Assembly (NCBI GenBank): GCA_020636255.1
Contig: JACJYE010000007.1
Span: 248,001-312,000 of the forward strand
DNA length: 64,000 nucleotides
Origin: Lewinellaceae bacterium
GTDB taxonomy: Bacteria > Bacteroidota > Bacteroidia > Chitinophagales > Saprospiraceae
Reading direction: 5' to 3'
The translations under genes were made by a program, and so were the position numbers. The notes under the pieces were generated by a model. The model did no database searches, was not told the origin of the DNA, and was given only the letters and a program-made list of their open reading frames with translations. Shown here piece after piece: positions 16,626 to 25,692 of this stretch; the first letter of the stretch is position 1; the number at the start of each line of letters is the position of its first letter.

Positions 16626-16721
16626 TTATCTGTTCTTCTTCTTATGACGGTTCTTACGAAGCCGCTTCTTGCGTTTGTGCGTTGCGATCTTATGTCTTTT
16701 TCTCTTTCTTCCACAAGGCAT
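16626..16721 (-). CDS. bS22-like / AURKAIP1-COX24 domain ribosomal peptide, 31 aa
   Basis: A 31-codon frame reads MPCGRKRKRHKIATHKRKKR then LRKNRHKKKNR, stop TAA. The extreme basicity and the KxRKxRxKxxxxKRKKRLRKxRHKKK pattern match the small Bacteroidota proteins assigned to the AURKAIP1/COX24 domain, related to mitochondrial mS38 and mycobacterial bS22, which bind the small subunit. It is easily missed by gene callers. It lies 55 nt downstream of the TPR gene on the same strand. Confidence 0.85.
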   Translation of the reverse strand: MPCGRKRKRHKIATHKRKKRLRKNRHKKKNR

Positions 16722-16776
16722 AATCTAAACCTTTTTTGATTAAAAAATGGATGTATTGAAACGTATAACAACGGAT

Positions 16777-17568
16777 CTATCGAACCGATTGTGCGCGGCA
16801 GCGCTCCGCGTATTCGGAGGCTTTGGCGCTATCGCCGGCGCCTTCATACGCCTGTGCCAGAAGACAGGCCGAATCGATGTTGCCGGGGTCTAAGCTCAGG
16901 GCATGCTCCAACCTTTCGATGGCCCGGTTAAATTGGCCGGTTTGGATGGCAAGCCTGGCTAGTGTATTCAAAATGAGAACGTTATCCGGATTGTTTTGGT
17001 TCAGGGTGCGCAGCATCAGGATGCCCTTCATCGGGTCGTCCTGAGGCGGGTTTGCCGCATAGGCCAACGCCAGGTTGACCTGGTGTGCGACGGATTCAGG
17101 GTTGAGCGAAATGGCATTTTCGAAGGCCTGGACTGCTCTGCCCGTACAAAAATCCCGGATCTTTTGTTCCTGGCTGCGCTGTATACAGATGGTATAGGTG
17201 GTGCCTGCGATCGACCATGCCTCTTCTTCGCCTGTCGCTTCGGCCACTTGCTGCGCATAGTAGCCGGCCAGAGCGGGCGCCCCCAGCTCGTACCATTGCC
17301 CCGAAAGTTGTTTGAGCAATGCGACGCGGGAGGTATCCGCCCCTGCCTCGCCGAGCTGAGCTTCCAGTGCAAGGACGGCATCCGTCTGCACGGGGCTGAG
17401 GCTGGCTTTGGCTTCCTGCAACAGGGCATTTACATCTGTGCTTTCGGCAGCCAATGCTCTCGACTTTTCGAGCGCCTTGATATTGTTGGGCTTATGGCCG
17501 CATCCGAAATACATCACAAGAAAAAGGGCGATGGCGGAAGCGATAACAGCCCACTGTAATTTTGTCAT
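16777..17568 (-). CDS. Membrane-anchored tetratricopeptide repeat protein
   Basis: 263 aa. An N-terminal hydrophobic segment (residues 6-22, AVIASAIALFLVMYFGCG) is an uncleaved anchor or a signal peptide, with a Cys but no clear lipobox. The C-terminal half carries TPR units (AVQAFENAISLNPESVAHQV; LERLEHALSLDPGNIDSACL region). Function unknown; TPRs mediate protein contacts. It lies 38 nt after the HU gene on the same strand and may be cotranscribed with it and with the bS22-like gene. Confidence 0.8.
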   Translation of the reverse strand: MTKLQWAVIASAIALFLVMYFGCGHKPNNIKALEKSRALAAESTDVNALLQEAKASLSPVQTDAVLALEAQLGEAGADTSRVALLKQLSGQWYELGAPALAGYYAQQVAEATGEEEAWSIAGTTYTICIQRSQEQKIRDFCTGRAVQAFENAISLNPESVAHQVNLALAYAANPPQDDPMKGILMLRTLNQNNPDNVLILNTLARLAIQTGQFNRAIERLEHALSLDPGNIDSACLLAQAYEGAGDSAKASEYAERCRAQSVR

Positions 17569-17606
17569 TAAGGGATGGTTTCTTCAGGAAAACAACACCC
17601 AACGGA

Positions 17607-17918
17607 TTAATCTTCGTCCTGCTCTTCCGGAAGTGCATTCACGTTATCCTTCACCTGCTCCACAAAAACCTTTGCGGGCTTGAAAGAAGGTATAAAATGC
17701 TCCGGGATCTCAATGGCCACATTCTTTTTAATATGACGCCCGATTTTCTTAGCCCGCTTCTTGATGACGAAAGAGCCGAATCCCCTGATGTAGACATTTT
17801 CCCCCTCGGCAAGTGAACTCTTCACTTCCTTGAAGAAGGTCTCCAAGGTCACCAGGACATCTACTTTGGGAACACCCGTCTTCTCGGAAATTGCTGTAAC
17901 CAAATCAGCTTTTCTCAT
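17607..17918 (-). CDS. HU/IHF-family DNA-binding protein
   Basis: 103 aa. It starts MRKADLVTAISEKTGVPKVD and has the HU core (NVYIRGFGSFVIKKRAKKIG, then AIEIPEHFIPSFKPAKVFVE), with the beta-arm in between. It bends and compacts DNA. The acidic C-terminal tail (EEQDED) extends past the usual 90-95 residues, a feature of some Bacteroidota HU paralogues. Confidence 0.92.
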   Translation of the reverse strand: MRKADLVTAISEKTGVPKVDVLVTLETFFKEVKSSLAEGENVYIRGFGSFVIKKRAKKIGRHIKKNVAIEIPEHFIPSFKPAKVFVEQVKDNVNALPEEQDED

Positions 17919-18332
17919 CGTTAGTAATTGGTTTATAGTGAGTTATAGACAATTCTCGGTTCGACAAAGGAGTGGCAAATTTCGGAATTTTATTCATTAA
18001 TGGAAAAAAAACAGTCCTTTATTTCAATATTTTTTGTCTAGTACTCAGCACCTTATGAAAGAATGCCCGCTCTTTTGGCGCAGAAAAACGAATATTGTGC
18101 GCTGTCCTGTGAGAACGGGCTTCAATAATTTCCCCGCCACATCAGAGCCTAACCAAATATTCGCAGGCAGGTGTCAGGGTATAGGGCTTTTTTTTACACA
18201 AGCTTTGGTTATATTTGCGAACGGCTAAAATCCATACAACATCATTCAAGTTGGCCTTTTATTGATCAGATTCCGGAGGGCTTATTCCGTCTGGCGATGC
18301 CTTCCTTAACCTTGTTTGAAACCATAAACAGT
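17919..18332. other. Intergenic region between divergent HU and yicC genes
   Basis: 414 nt, AT-rich near HU (17940-18045). No coding frame is supported. A -7-like element for yicC is at 18210-18217. A frame open from 18171 joins yicC, but its extra 54 residues do not look like protein family sequence. Confidence 0.6.
18210..18217 (+). promoter_or_regulatory. Bacteroidota -7 element for the yicC-gmk-apaG unit
   Basis: TATATTTG matches TAnnTTTG; a T-rich stretch (18188-18195) sits where the -33 element would be. Transcription would start near 18224, giving a leader of about 110 nt to ATG 18333 and excluding starts upstream of about 18224, including the in-frame one at 18171. Confidence 0.45.
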
Positions 18333-19208
18333 ATGCTTTTATCAATGACCGGTTATGGCAGGGTTGCCCATGCCTTCGGAGAAAAGACCATCAACGTAGA
18401 GCTCCGCTCGCTCAATAGCAAGTTTACCGATATCCGCCTTAAGATCCCGCAGAACTACAAAGAGAAGGAATCGGACCTCAGGCGTATACTGGCCGAACGC
18501 GTGGAACGCGGCAAGATCGACTTCTCGCTCGATATCACTTCGCATCAGGGCGACGACGGTTACGCCCTCAACGAAGGCCTGTTCCGCAGGTACTACCTGG
18601 AATTGTCGAAGTTGTCCAAAGAGCTCAGCATTCCCAACGGAGACATGCTCCAGGCCCTGCTTCGCCTGCCCAATGTGGTGAGCTCGGCCGCCGAAACGAT
18701 CGATGAATCGGAATGGAAAGCCGTGCTGCAGGCCATCAATGAGGCTATCGCCAGCTTTGACAAATTCCGCCAGGCCGAAGGAAGCGCCATGGAAACCGAC
18801 ATGCGCCTCCGGGTGAGCAACATCATGCAATCCCTCTCCGAGCTCAACCCCCACGAGGAAGAACGCGTCGTGCGCCTGCGCCAGCGCCTGCACCAGAACC
18901 TGGAAGAATACCTCGGCAAGGAAAAGGTTGATGAAAACCGCTTCGAACAGGAGATCCTCTTTTACCTGGAAAAGATCGACATCACCGAAGAGAAGGTACG
19001 CCTCGAACAACACTGCAAGTACTTCATCGAAGAGATGGACAAAAAATACGCAGCCAAAGGGCGCAAGCTCAGCTTCATCACCCAGGAAATGGGCCGCGAG
19101 ATCAATACCATGGGCGCCAAGGCCTACTCTTCCGAGATACAGCGCCTCGTCGTCTGTATGAAGGATGAACTGGAGAAGATAAAAGAACAAGTAGCCAATT
19201 CGGTATGA
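18333..19208 (+). CDS. yicC: YicC/YloC-family endoribonuclease
   Basis: 291 aa, the usual length. It begins MLLSMTGYGRV, the family N-terminus, and ends with the conserved C-terminal block (FITQEMGREINTMGAKA then MKDELEKIKEQVANSV). E. coli YicC is reported to act in RNA decay. The start at 18333 is set by this N-terminus. It overlaps gmk by 4 nt (ATGA), the classic yicC-gmk arrangement. Confidence 0.93.
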   Translation: MLLSMTGYGRVAHAFGEKTINVELRSLNSKFTDIRLKIPQNYKEKESDLRRILAERVERGKIDFSLDITSHQGDDGYALNEGLFRRYYLELSKLSKELSIPNGDMLQALLRLPNVVSSAAETIDESEWKAVLQAINEAIASFDKFRQAEGSAMETDMRLRVSNIMQSLSELNPHEEERVVRLRQRLHQNLEEYLGKEKVDENRFEQEILFYLEKIDITEEKVRLEQHCKYFIEEMDKKYAAKGRKLSFITQEMGREINTMGAKAYSSEIQRLVVCMKDELEKIKEQVANSV

Positions 19209-19771
19209 GCAAGTTGTTACTTTTTGCGGCGCCTTCGGGTGCGGGAAAGACCACCATCGTCCGCCATTTGCTGAAAACATATAGTGAACTGGCATTCTCG
19301 GTCTCCGCCACCACCCGCCCGCCCCGCCCGCACGAAGTGGATGGCAAGGATTATTACTTCATCAGCCCGGAAAAGTTCAGGGAACTCGTCGCGCAGGATG
19401 CTTTCGTGGAATGGGAGGAAGTATACGAGGGCCTGTACTACGGCACCCTGAAAGCGGAAGTCGAACGGCTTTGGAAAGCCGGCAAATTCATTATCTTTGA
19501 CATCGACGTCAAAGGGGCTCTCAACATCAAACGGCTGTATCAAGACAAAGCTCTCGCCGTTTTTGTGCGCCCACCCTCCATTCAGGCTTTGCGGCAGCGC
19601 CTGCAGGGCCGGAGCACGGAGGACGAGGCCACCCTCCGCAAGCGGATGGCCAGAGCCGAACATGAGATGGCCTACGAGGATAGGTTTGACCTGGCCCTTG
19701 TCAATGATTCTCTGGAAGAAGCGCTTAAAAAAGCCGAACAGATCGTCGAGCAGTTCATATATCAACCCTGA
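19205..19771 (+). CDS. gmk: Guanylate kinase
   Basis: 188 aa. P-loop FAAPSGAGKTTIVRHL, followed by SVSATTRPPRPHEVDGKDYY and EWEEVYEGLYYGTLKAEV (GMP-binding region) and FDIDVKGALNIK. It phosphorylates GMP to GDP. Its start overlaps yicC and its stop shares one base with the apaG start, so all three are translated together. Confidence 0.96.
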   Translation: MSKLLLFAAPSGAGKTTIVRHLLKTYSELAFSVSATTRPPRPHEVDGKDYYFISPEKFRELVAQDAFVEWEEVYEGLYYGTLKAEVERLWKAGKFIIFDIDVKGALNIKRLYQDKALAVFVRPPSIQALRQRLQGRSTEDEATLRKRMARAEHEMAYEDRFDLALVNDSLEEALKKAEQIVEQFIYQP

Positions 19772-20157
19772 TGGAAACCCTGATTACCAATGGCATAAAA
19801 GTCAGCGTCCAGCCTTCCTATCAGCCCGAATATTCTCGGCCTGCCCTGCACCGTTTCGTCTTTTCCTACCGCATTACGATCGAGAACCTGAGCAGCCATA
19901 CCGTGCAGCTGCTGCGCCGGCATTGGTTCATCTGGGATGGGAACGGCGCCGTCCGCGAAGTGGAGGGCGAAGGCGTCGTCGGCCAGCAGCCTACCCTGGC
20001 GCCGGGAGAGTCTCACGAATACGCTTCGTGGTGCGACCTGGCCACCGGCATCGGCAATATGCGCGGCGCTTATCTCATGCGCCGGCATTCGGACGGGGAT
20101 ACTTTCCAGGTGGGGATACCGCTGTTCCGCATGGTAGCCCCGGTGCTCCTCAACTGA
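19771..20157 (+). CDS. apaG: ApaG family protein
   Basis: 128 aa single ApaG (FN3-like) domain: YRITIENLSSHTVQLLRRHW, FIWDGNGAVREVEGEGVVGQ and PTLAPGESHEYASWCDLATG, followed by GAYLMRRHSDGDTFQVGIP. The molecular role is unclear (linked to Co/Mg homeostasis and Ap4A in enterobacteria). It is the third gene of the yicC-gmk unit. Confidence 0.94.
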   Translation: METLITNGIKVSVQPSYQPEYSRPALHRFVFSYRITIENLSSHTVQLLRRHWFIWDGNGAVREVEGEGVVGQQPTLAPGESHEYASWCDLATGIGNMRGAYLMRRHSDGDTFQVGIPLFRMVAPVLLN

Positions 20158-20163
20158 GCCCCG

Positions 20164-20583
20164 CTAATCCAGCGTTGCGATACATTTCAGCTCAATACAT
20201 ATCGGCGTAGGCAGGGCATCGATGCCTACTGTCGTCCGGCAAGGCTGATTGTCTTTGAAATACTCCGCATAGATGCGGTTGTAGGCCTGGAAGTCGCGCT
20301 GCATATTCGTCAGAAAAACGGTCACATCCACCAGGTTCTCCCATTTGGCGCCGCTGGCTTCCAGTACCCGCCGCACATTGCGGAAAACGGAATGGCATTG
20401 CGCTTCGAAATCAAATTCCAGATAGTTGCCCGCAGGGCTCTGCCTTAGTCCGGGCACGGCGTCGGTTTCCGGGTCGCGCGGGCCAATGCCCGACAGGAAC
20501 AACAGCTGCCCTACCCGTCGCGCGTGAGGGTATGAGCCTACCGGCCGCGGCGCACCGGATGCGTTAATTTTCTCTGATGGCAT
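20164..20583 (-). CDS. RidA-family enamine/imine deaminase
   Basis: 139 aa. N-terminal PVGSYPHARRVGQLLFLSG, then VDVTVFLTNMQRDFQAYNRI and PCRTTVGIDALP, whose Arg is the catalytic residue of the YjgF/YER057c/UK114 family. It removes reactive enamines/imines or performs related deamination. The PRDPETDAVPG segment resembles the 2-aminomuconate-deaminase-like subgroup. It lies 17 nt downstream of the acyl-CoA ligase gene on the same strand. Confidence 0.88.
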   Translation of the reverse strand: MPSEKINASGAPRPVGSYPHARRVGQLLFLSGIGPRDPETDAVPGLRQSPAGNYLEFDFEAQCHSVFRNVRRVLEASGAKWENLVDVTVFLTNMQRDFQAYNRIYAEYFKDNQPCRTTVGIDALPTPICIELKCIATLD

Positions 20584-20600
20584 AGCATGTAATGTTACGC

Positions 20601-22280
20601 TTACTTCCCCTTCATCGCTTCCTCCCGCAGGGCCCGCCGCAGTATCTTGCCTACATTGGTCTTGGGCAGCTCGCTGCGGAATTCTACCGCTTTGGGCACC
20701 TTATACCCCGTCAGGTTTTCGCGGCAAAAGGCGATCAGCTCTTTTTCCGACAGGGACTTGTCTTTTCTGACGACGAACAGTTTCACCACTTCCCCCGACT
20801 TGTCATCCGGAATGCCGATGGCGGCAGACTCCAGCACTTTGGGATGGGTGGCGACAACCTCCTCGATCTCATTGGGGTAGACGTTGAAGCCCGACACCAG
20901 GATCATGTCCTTCTTGCGGTCGACGATCTGGAAGAAGCCGTCTTCCGACATCTGCCCCATGTCGCCGGTAGAGAGCCAGCCGTCGATAATGGTTTTTGCC
21001 GTTTCTTCGGGGCGGTTGTAGTATCCCTTCATCACCTGGGGGCCTTTTATCTGTATCTCGCCCACCTGCATGGGCCCCAGCACATTGCCCTGGTGGTCGG
21101 CCACCCGCATGTCGGTCGATGGGACGGGCAGGCCGATGGTGCCCAGGCGGCCGTGGCTGCTGGTGAGCGGGTTGACGCTGGCCACCGGCGAGCTCTCCGT
21201 CATACCGAAGCCCTCGGCCAGGAAACAGCCGGTGATCTGTTGCCAGCGCTCGGCCACGGGGCGTTGCACGGCCATACCACCGCCCACCGTCACCTTCAGC
21301 TTGCTGAAGTCGGATGTGGCAAAATCCTTATGGTTCGTCAGGGCGTTGAACAGGGTGTTCACGCCGGTGATGATCGTGATCTGGTAATCCTTCATCGCCT
21401 TGATCACCGATGGAAGGTCGCGGGCATTGGTCACCAGCACCGACATAGTGCCGATGCCTCCCAGGGCCAGGCAGTTGACGGTGAAGGCGAAAATGTGGTA
21501 GAGCGGCAGCGGGCAGAGTGCTATTTCCTCTCCTTCTTTCAGGTAAGGCATCATCCAGGCCCTGATCTGGAGCAGGTTGGCCACCAGGTTGCGGTTGGTC
21601 AGCATAGCGCCTTTTGATATGCCGGTCGTGCCGCCGGTATACTGCAGCAGGATCACATCGTCGGCGCTTCCCTTGTGCTCCTTGATCGTGAACCGCTTAC
21701 CCTGTGCCAGCGCATCGAGAAAGTTGACCGTGTTGGGGATATCGTATTTCGGCACCATCTTACGGATGTTGCGCACGACGAAATTGACGATCTGTTTTTT
21801 CGGGAACCCCAGCATTTCTCCGATACTCGTCGTAATGACGGTTTTGATGCTGGTATCCTTAAGGATATGCTCCAGGTTGGAAGCGAAATTTTCCGCGATG
21901 ACGATGGCCTTGACATTGGAGTCGGTAAACTGGTGGCGCATCTCCCGCGGCGTATACAGCGGGTTCGTATTCACCACAATGAGCCCTGCGCGCAGGGCGC
22001 CGAACAGGGCTATGGGATACTGCAGCAGGTTGGGCATCATCAGCGCGATCTTATCGCCGGGTTCCAGCCCCCGGGAGTGGAGGTAGGCGCCGAACTGCCG
22101 CGACAACTGGTCGAGCTGGCCGAAGGCCAGTTCTTTGCCCATACAGGAAAAAGCGGGCTTTTTCCTGTACTTCTGGAAGGTGTCTTCCAGCATATCCACA
22201 ACAGTCGCAAAGGAATCGGGGTCGATATTGGCCGGTACGCCGTTTGGGTAATTCTTTAGCCAGGGCCTGTGTTCACTCAT
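20601..22280 (-). CDS. fadD: Long-chain fatty-acid-CoA ligase (AMP-binding)
   Basis: 559 aa. The AMP-binding signature is LQYTGGTTGISKGAMLT; further core motifs are GFGMTESSPVASVNP, GWLSTGDMGQMSEDGFF, VDRKKDMILVSGFNVYPNE and the C-terminal catalytic Lys region (LPKTNVGKILRRALRE). It activates fatty acids with ATP and CoA. The start MSEHRPWLKNYPNGVP at 22280 fits the family; a longer frame to 22442 runs through repeat R1. It is cotranscribed with the RidA gene. Confidence 0.93.
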   Translation of the reverse strand: MSEHRPWLKNYPNGVPANIDPDSFATVVDMLEDTFQKYRKKPAFSCMGKELAFGQLDQLSRQFGAYLHSRGLEPGDKIALMMPNLLQYPIALFGALRAGLIVVNTNPLYTPREMRHQFTDSNVKAIVIAENFASNLEHILKDTSIKTVITTSIGEMLGFPKKQIVNFVVRNIRKMVPKYDIPNTVNFLDALAQGKRFTIKEHKGSADDVILLQYTGGTTGISKGAMLTNRNLVANLLQIRAWMMPYLKEGEEIALCPLPLYHIFAFTVNCLALGGIGTMSVLVTNARDLPSVIKAMKDYQITIITGVNTLFNALTNHKDFATSDFSKLKVTVGGGMAVQRPVAERWQQITGCFLAEGFGMTESSPVASVNPLTSSHGRLGTIGLPVPSTDMRVADHQGNVLGPMQVGEIQIKGPQVMKGYYNRPEETAKTIIDGWLSTGDMGQMSEDGFFQIVDRKKDMILVSGFNVYPNEIEEVVATHPKVLESAAIGIPDDKSGEVVKLFVVRKDKSLSEKELIAFCRENLTGYKVPKAVEFRSELPKTNVGKILRRALREEAMKGK

Positions 22281-22351
22281 GGTCGCTTTCGGTTTTATTC
22301 GTCTTGCTAAAAGCCAGGATGATCCTGCAGCATCGCTTTCGGGCCAAGCCT

Positions 22352-22405
22352 TTAAGTAACAATCAAAAAGTCTCCAATGGAGAACTTGTTTTTTGAACAC
22401 TACTA
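22352..22405 (+). repeat. Dispersed palindromic repeat R1, copy B (most complete)
   Basis: The copy is an imperfect palindrome of about 50 bp: AGTAACAATCAAAAAG on the left mirrors TTTTTTGAACACTACT on the right, around a GTCTCC-AAT-GGAGAAC core. It sits upstream of fadD, in the gap before the TonB-receptor 3' end. Confidence 0.7.
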
Positions 22406-22466
22406 CAAAGTATGCCCTTGCGGCTAAATTACGAAATTTCAATTGTATCGGGCTGCAGAAGCGGGG

Positions 22467-24743
22467 TCAGAAATTAAATTCCATCCCGGCCAGATAGCTG
22501 CGCCCGGGCATGCGGTAGCGCTCCAGTTCTTCGTATTGGGCATTGTTGATATTGTCGACGGCAAGGTAAAAGGTATGCCGCTCCCAGGCCTTGTAACTCA
22601 GCTTTGCATTGGTAATGAAGGCCGCATCGGGTTCGCTACCGGGATAGATGAAGACCTCTTTGATCCGGCTGCGGTACCGGCAGTTGGCGTTGAACGTGAA
22701 ATTGCCGGCATAGGCCGTGGCCGACAGGCTGAAGGAATGGCGTACTTTATAGGCGAGCTCATCGTTGATACGCCCCTCCGATACGTCTTTGGCATCCAGA
22801 AAGGTGTAGCCCCAACGCAGCACCAGGAAATCGCTCCAATGTTGTTCGTATGCCAGCTCAATACCCTGCATGACGGCCTTTTTCAGGTTGATCACTTCGT
22901 ATAGCAGAGGCTCCAGCGGTTTCGACAACTGCTGGAAGGAGATCAGGTTCTGGTATCGGTTGTAAAAAAGGGCCACATCGACTGAAGCCTTGGGCATGAG
23001 GGATATCTTGGTTCCCAGCTCGGCCGACAAGGCCAGGCGTTCGGGCCTCAGGCCGGGGTTGGGGCGGAAGCGGAGGCCGCCGCCCTGCTCAAATTTGATA
23101 TACCGCTCGGCCATCGCCGGGTCGCGGAAGGCCTGGGCCAGCAGCATGCGGAACGACAGCCCTGGCCTTGGAGTGTATACCATGGCCAGCTTGGGGCTTA
23201 CATTGGATTCCTGCACGTCTTCTCCGAGGATGCGGTAATGGTCGAACCGCACGCCCAGCGTCGTGATGAACTTATCGCTGAACGTGATCTCGTCCTGCAC
23301 ATAGGCCCCTAAGCTGAGCGCCTGGTGCCGGCCGTACAGCACGGTGTCGGGCAGGCCCACCACCTTGTCCCACTTCGCGTCGGTGCCGGCAATAAAGTAG
23401 TGGTTGGAACTGGTGTAGAGGTCTACCTGGGTGACATTGCCCAGGCGTTGGGTGCGCACACTCGATTCGTCGACCAACTGCTTGCCGAAGTTGACGTTGG
23501 TGCTGTCGTTGCCCGGGTCATCATCAAAGGTGAACTTCGAGTAGTTGTGGTAGTAATAAAAGCGGGTAGAGTATTTCACCTGTTCGCTGGGCAGGGCGTA
23601 ATAATACAGGTCGGTATTGAACTCCCGCCGGTCCTGGTAGTCGTCCCTGCGGTAGGGCGCTACGCTGTAGGCCTGCCTTTTGCTGAGCCAGGTGGCCGGC
23701 GTATCGTTGTAAATGCGGTTGGCGTTGCCCGACAATTGCAGGTATCTGTTGTTGGCGAATTGCCAGGAGGCTTTGCCGTAGAGGTTGTACAGGTTGAAGC
23801 CCGATTTCTCGCGATTCCCGTCATTGGCTTTCCAGCTCGCGTCGAGCAGGTAGGAAAAATTGGCGTACTTGCGGCTGTGGCTGAACTCTACGGTGCTGAA
23901 GTCGTTGTAGCGGCTGTAACCGGAAGCGCTGGGCGCGCGGTTGTAAAAACCGTAGTTGAGATGGAGCCTTGCCTGGGGTTCTGCCGCCGGTTTGCGGGTG
24001 ATGACGTTGACCACGCCGCCCATGGCGCTGGAGCCATAGAGCGACGAATAGGCGCCCTTCACCACTTCGATGCGTTCGACAGAGCTGAGCGGCACCAGGT
24101 TCCAGAGGGCGCCTCCCGATTCGGGGCTCAGCGCCGGCCGCCCGTCGATGAGCAGCAACACCCGGTTGCCGATGCCGCCGCCGGCCACTTCCGAAGCGCC
24201 CCTTATGGAAAAGGCCTGTACGTTGGCCCCGCTGGAGCGGGTGGCGATCACCCCCGGCACCTCGTCGAAGGCCTGGTCGAACGTGGTGATGTTCTTTTCC
24301 TTTAACTGCCTGCTCGTCACCAGCCCTATGCTCGCCGGCGCCAGCTTGACGGCCTGCGGTTTGAGCGCCGCAGTCACGACTACCTCGCCGGCCAGAACGG
24401 CCGTGGGCTCCAGGCCCAGTGTAACCGTAGTGGTTTGGCCGGCGCGCACTTCTACCCGTTCCAGGCGTTGCTCTTCGTATCCGACGTAGGAGGCCAGCAG
24501 GGTATAGCTGCCGGGCGGCAGGCCGCTGAGAGAAAATGCGCCATCGAGGTCGGTGGAAGTACCTTCCTGAGCATCCGCCAGATGGATGTGGGCCAGTGGA
24601 AGGGGCTCGCCGCTTTGCGCATCGCGCGCAACCCCCTGGATGTGGCCAAAGGGTTGCGCCATGGCCGGCTGGGCGAAGCCCAGAGCGGCCATGGCGCTGA
24701 AAAACAGCATCGCCGCTGCCTTTTTGCTTAGTTGGGTCAACAT
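22467..24743 (-). CDS. TonB-dependent outer-membrane receptor with carboxypeptidase-like N-terminal domain
   Basis: 758 aa. A signal peptide (about 1-29, ending PAMAQ) is followed by a carboxypeptidase-regulatory-like domain (about 33-118), a plug (VLLLIDGRPALSPESGGA; VERIEVVKGAYSSLYGSSAM; GGVVNVITRKP) and a 22-strand barrel ending in YLAGMEFNF. The FRPNPGLRPERL segment is a common barrel motif (NPxLxPE). It imports a ligand using TonB energy. The substrate is not readable; the plug style is closer to BtuB/haem receptors than to SusC, and no SusD is present. The lipoprotein gene 24 nt upstream is its likely partner. Confidence 0.92.
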   Translation of the reverse strand: MLTQLSKKAAAMLFFSAMAALGFAQPAMAQPFGHIQGVARDAQSGEPLPLAHIHLADAQEGTSTDLDGAFSLSGLPPGSYTLLASYVGYEEQRLERVEVRAGQTTTVTLGLEPTAVLAGEVVVTAALKPQAVKLAPASIGLVTSRQLKEKNITTFDQAFDEVPGVIATRSSGANVQAFSIRGASEVAGGGIGNRVLLLIDGRPALSPESGGALWNLVPLSSVERIEVVKGAYSSLYGSSAMGGVVNVITRKPAAEPQARLHLNYGFYNRAPSASGYSRYNDFSTVEFSHSRKYANFSYLLDASWKANDGNREKSGFNLYNLYGKASWQFANNRYLQLSGNANRIYNDTPATWLSKRQAYSVAPYRRDDYQDRREFNTDLYYYALPSEQVKYSTRFYYYHNYSKFTFDDDPGNDSTNVNFGKQLVDESSVRTQRLGNVTQVDLYTSSNHYFIAGTDAKWDKVVGLPDTVLYGRHQALSLGAYVQDEITFSDKFITTLGVRFDHYRILGEDVQESNVSPKLAMVYTPRPGLSFRMLLAQAFRDPAMAERYIKFEQGGGLRFRPNPGLRPERLALSAELGTKISLMPKASVDVALFYNRYQNLISFQQLSKPLEPLLYEVINLKKAVMQGIELAYEQHWSDFLVLRWGYTFLDAKDVSEGRINDELAYKVRHSFSLSATAYAGNFTFNANCRYRSRIKEVFIYPGSEPDAAFITNAKLSYKAWERHTFYLAVDNINNAQYEELERYRMPGRSYLAGMEFNF

Positions 24744-24767
24744 GGGGTCAGGGTAGTTGGCTCAGGC

Positions 24768-25388
24768 CTACTGATACCAGTCGTTCACGAAATCGAAATC
24801 GGCCTTGAAGTTGAGCTCCTTCTGCTCGCCGGCCTTGACCTCGAAAGTCGCAGGGGCAGGGAAGTTGAAAACAGGTACGATGTTGCCCCCGCCTACGTCG
24901 ATCTTGATGACGACACCGTGGCTTACCACGGCCTCGTTGTCCCAGTATACGCCCAGCGTAGCACTTTTACGCGTAGGGTCGGTGATGTAATCGTGGCGGA
25001 ACCCGATGGCCAGAGCAGAATAGGTGCCCGGTTCGACTTCGATCTCGTAGTCATACGTTGTTTTTCCAGGTACATAGGTGAGCACGACAGGGTTCTGCGA
25101 ATTGTAGGGCGCGCCAACGGCATAGGTGCCGCCGAGGACGCCAGGGCCGAAGAAGTTGTCAGGCACGGCTCCCCAGCCTGCCAGTGGGTCGAGGCTGAAT
25201 TCCGGGAAGATCGTCACCTCCACTTCACCGCTATCTACCCAGGTGGCCCAGGTATCGGTGTTCTCAATGGTGATCGTGCCGTAAACCTTGGTCGTCGTCG
25301 TGTCGTCATCCTTGTCGCAGGCAGTGAAAAGCAGGGTGAGTGCAAAGGCGGCCATTATGAAACTAATGGCGGATCTGTTCGATTTCAT
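24768..25388 (-). CDS. Lipoprotein, probable partner of the TonB receptor
   Basis: 206 aa. The signal peptide with lipobox LLFTAC (Cys about 23) is followed by an Asp/Thr-rich linker (DKDDDTTTT) and an all-beta domain without Cys. It is not a SusD homologue by inspection. It is transcribed just before the receptor gene, so it probably helps capture its ligand at the surface. ATG 25388 gives a clean signal peptide; the longer frame from 25430 does not. Confidence 0.75.
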   Translation of the reverse strand: MKSNRSAISFIMAAFALTLLFTACDKDDDTTTTKVYGTITIENTDTWATWVDSGEVEVTIFPEFSLDPLAGWGAVPDNFFGPGVLGGTYAVGAPYNSQNPVVLTYVPGKTTYDYEIEVEPGTYSALAIGFRHDYITDPTRKSATLGVYWDNEAVVSHGVVIKIDVGGGNIVPVFNFPAPATFEVKAGEQKELNFKADFDFVNDWYQ

Positions 25389-25692
25389 CGTTTTTTGTTT
25401 AGTGAGATAAATGAGTATAAAAACCCGCATAACCGGCTAACCGGCATGGGCGGCTTCGAAAAGACAGGGCGAAAATAAGTTTCCGGAAAATACCGATCAT
25501 CACAGAATTGTCAAAAGTAACTGACTGAGGATGAAAAGTTTATGAACGGGTATGCCTCAGAAGTAGTATGAAATCAGGAATGACGACAATCATGCGGGTG
25601 GGATGATATTAATCATTAGTCTATGGGGCTACTATTCTTTTATTTTGAGCTATTATTTGGTGGGCCCTATAGCCCGAAGAACGCTTAGTCCA
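25389..25692. other. Intergenic region between divergent lipoprotein and resB genes
   Basis: 304 nt, AT-rich around 25500-25680. The resB frame stays open back to an ATG at 25603, encoding about 30 hydrophobic residues, so a longer resB start is possible. No clear TTTG-TAnnTTTG promoter pair was found. Confidence 0.5.
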
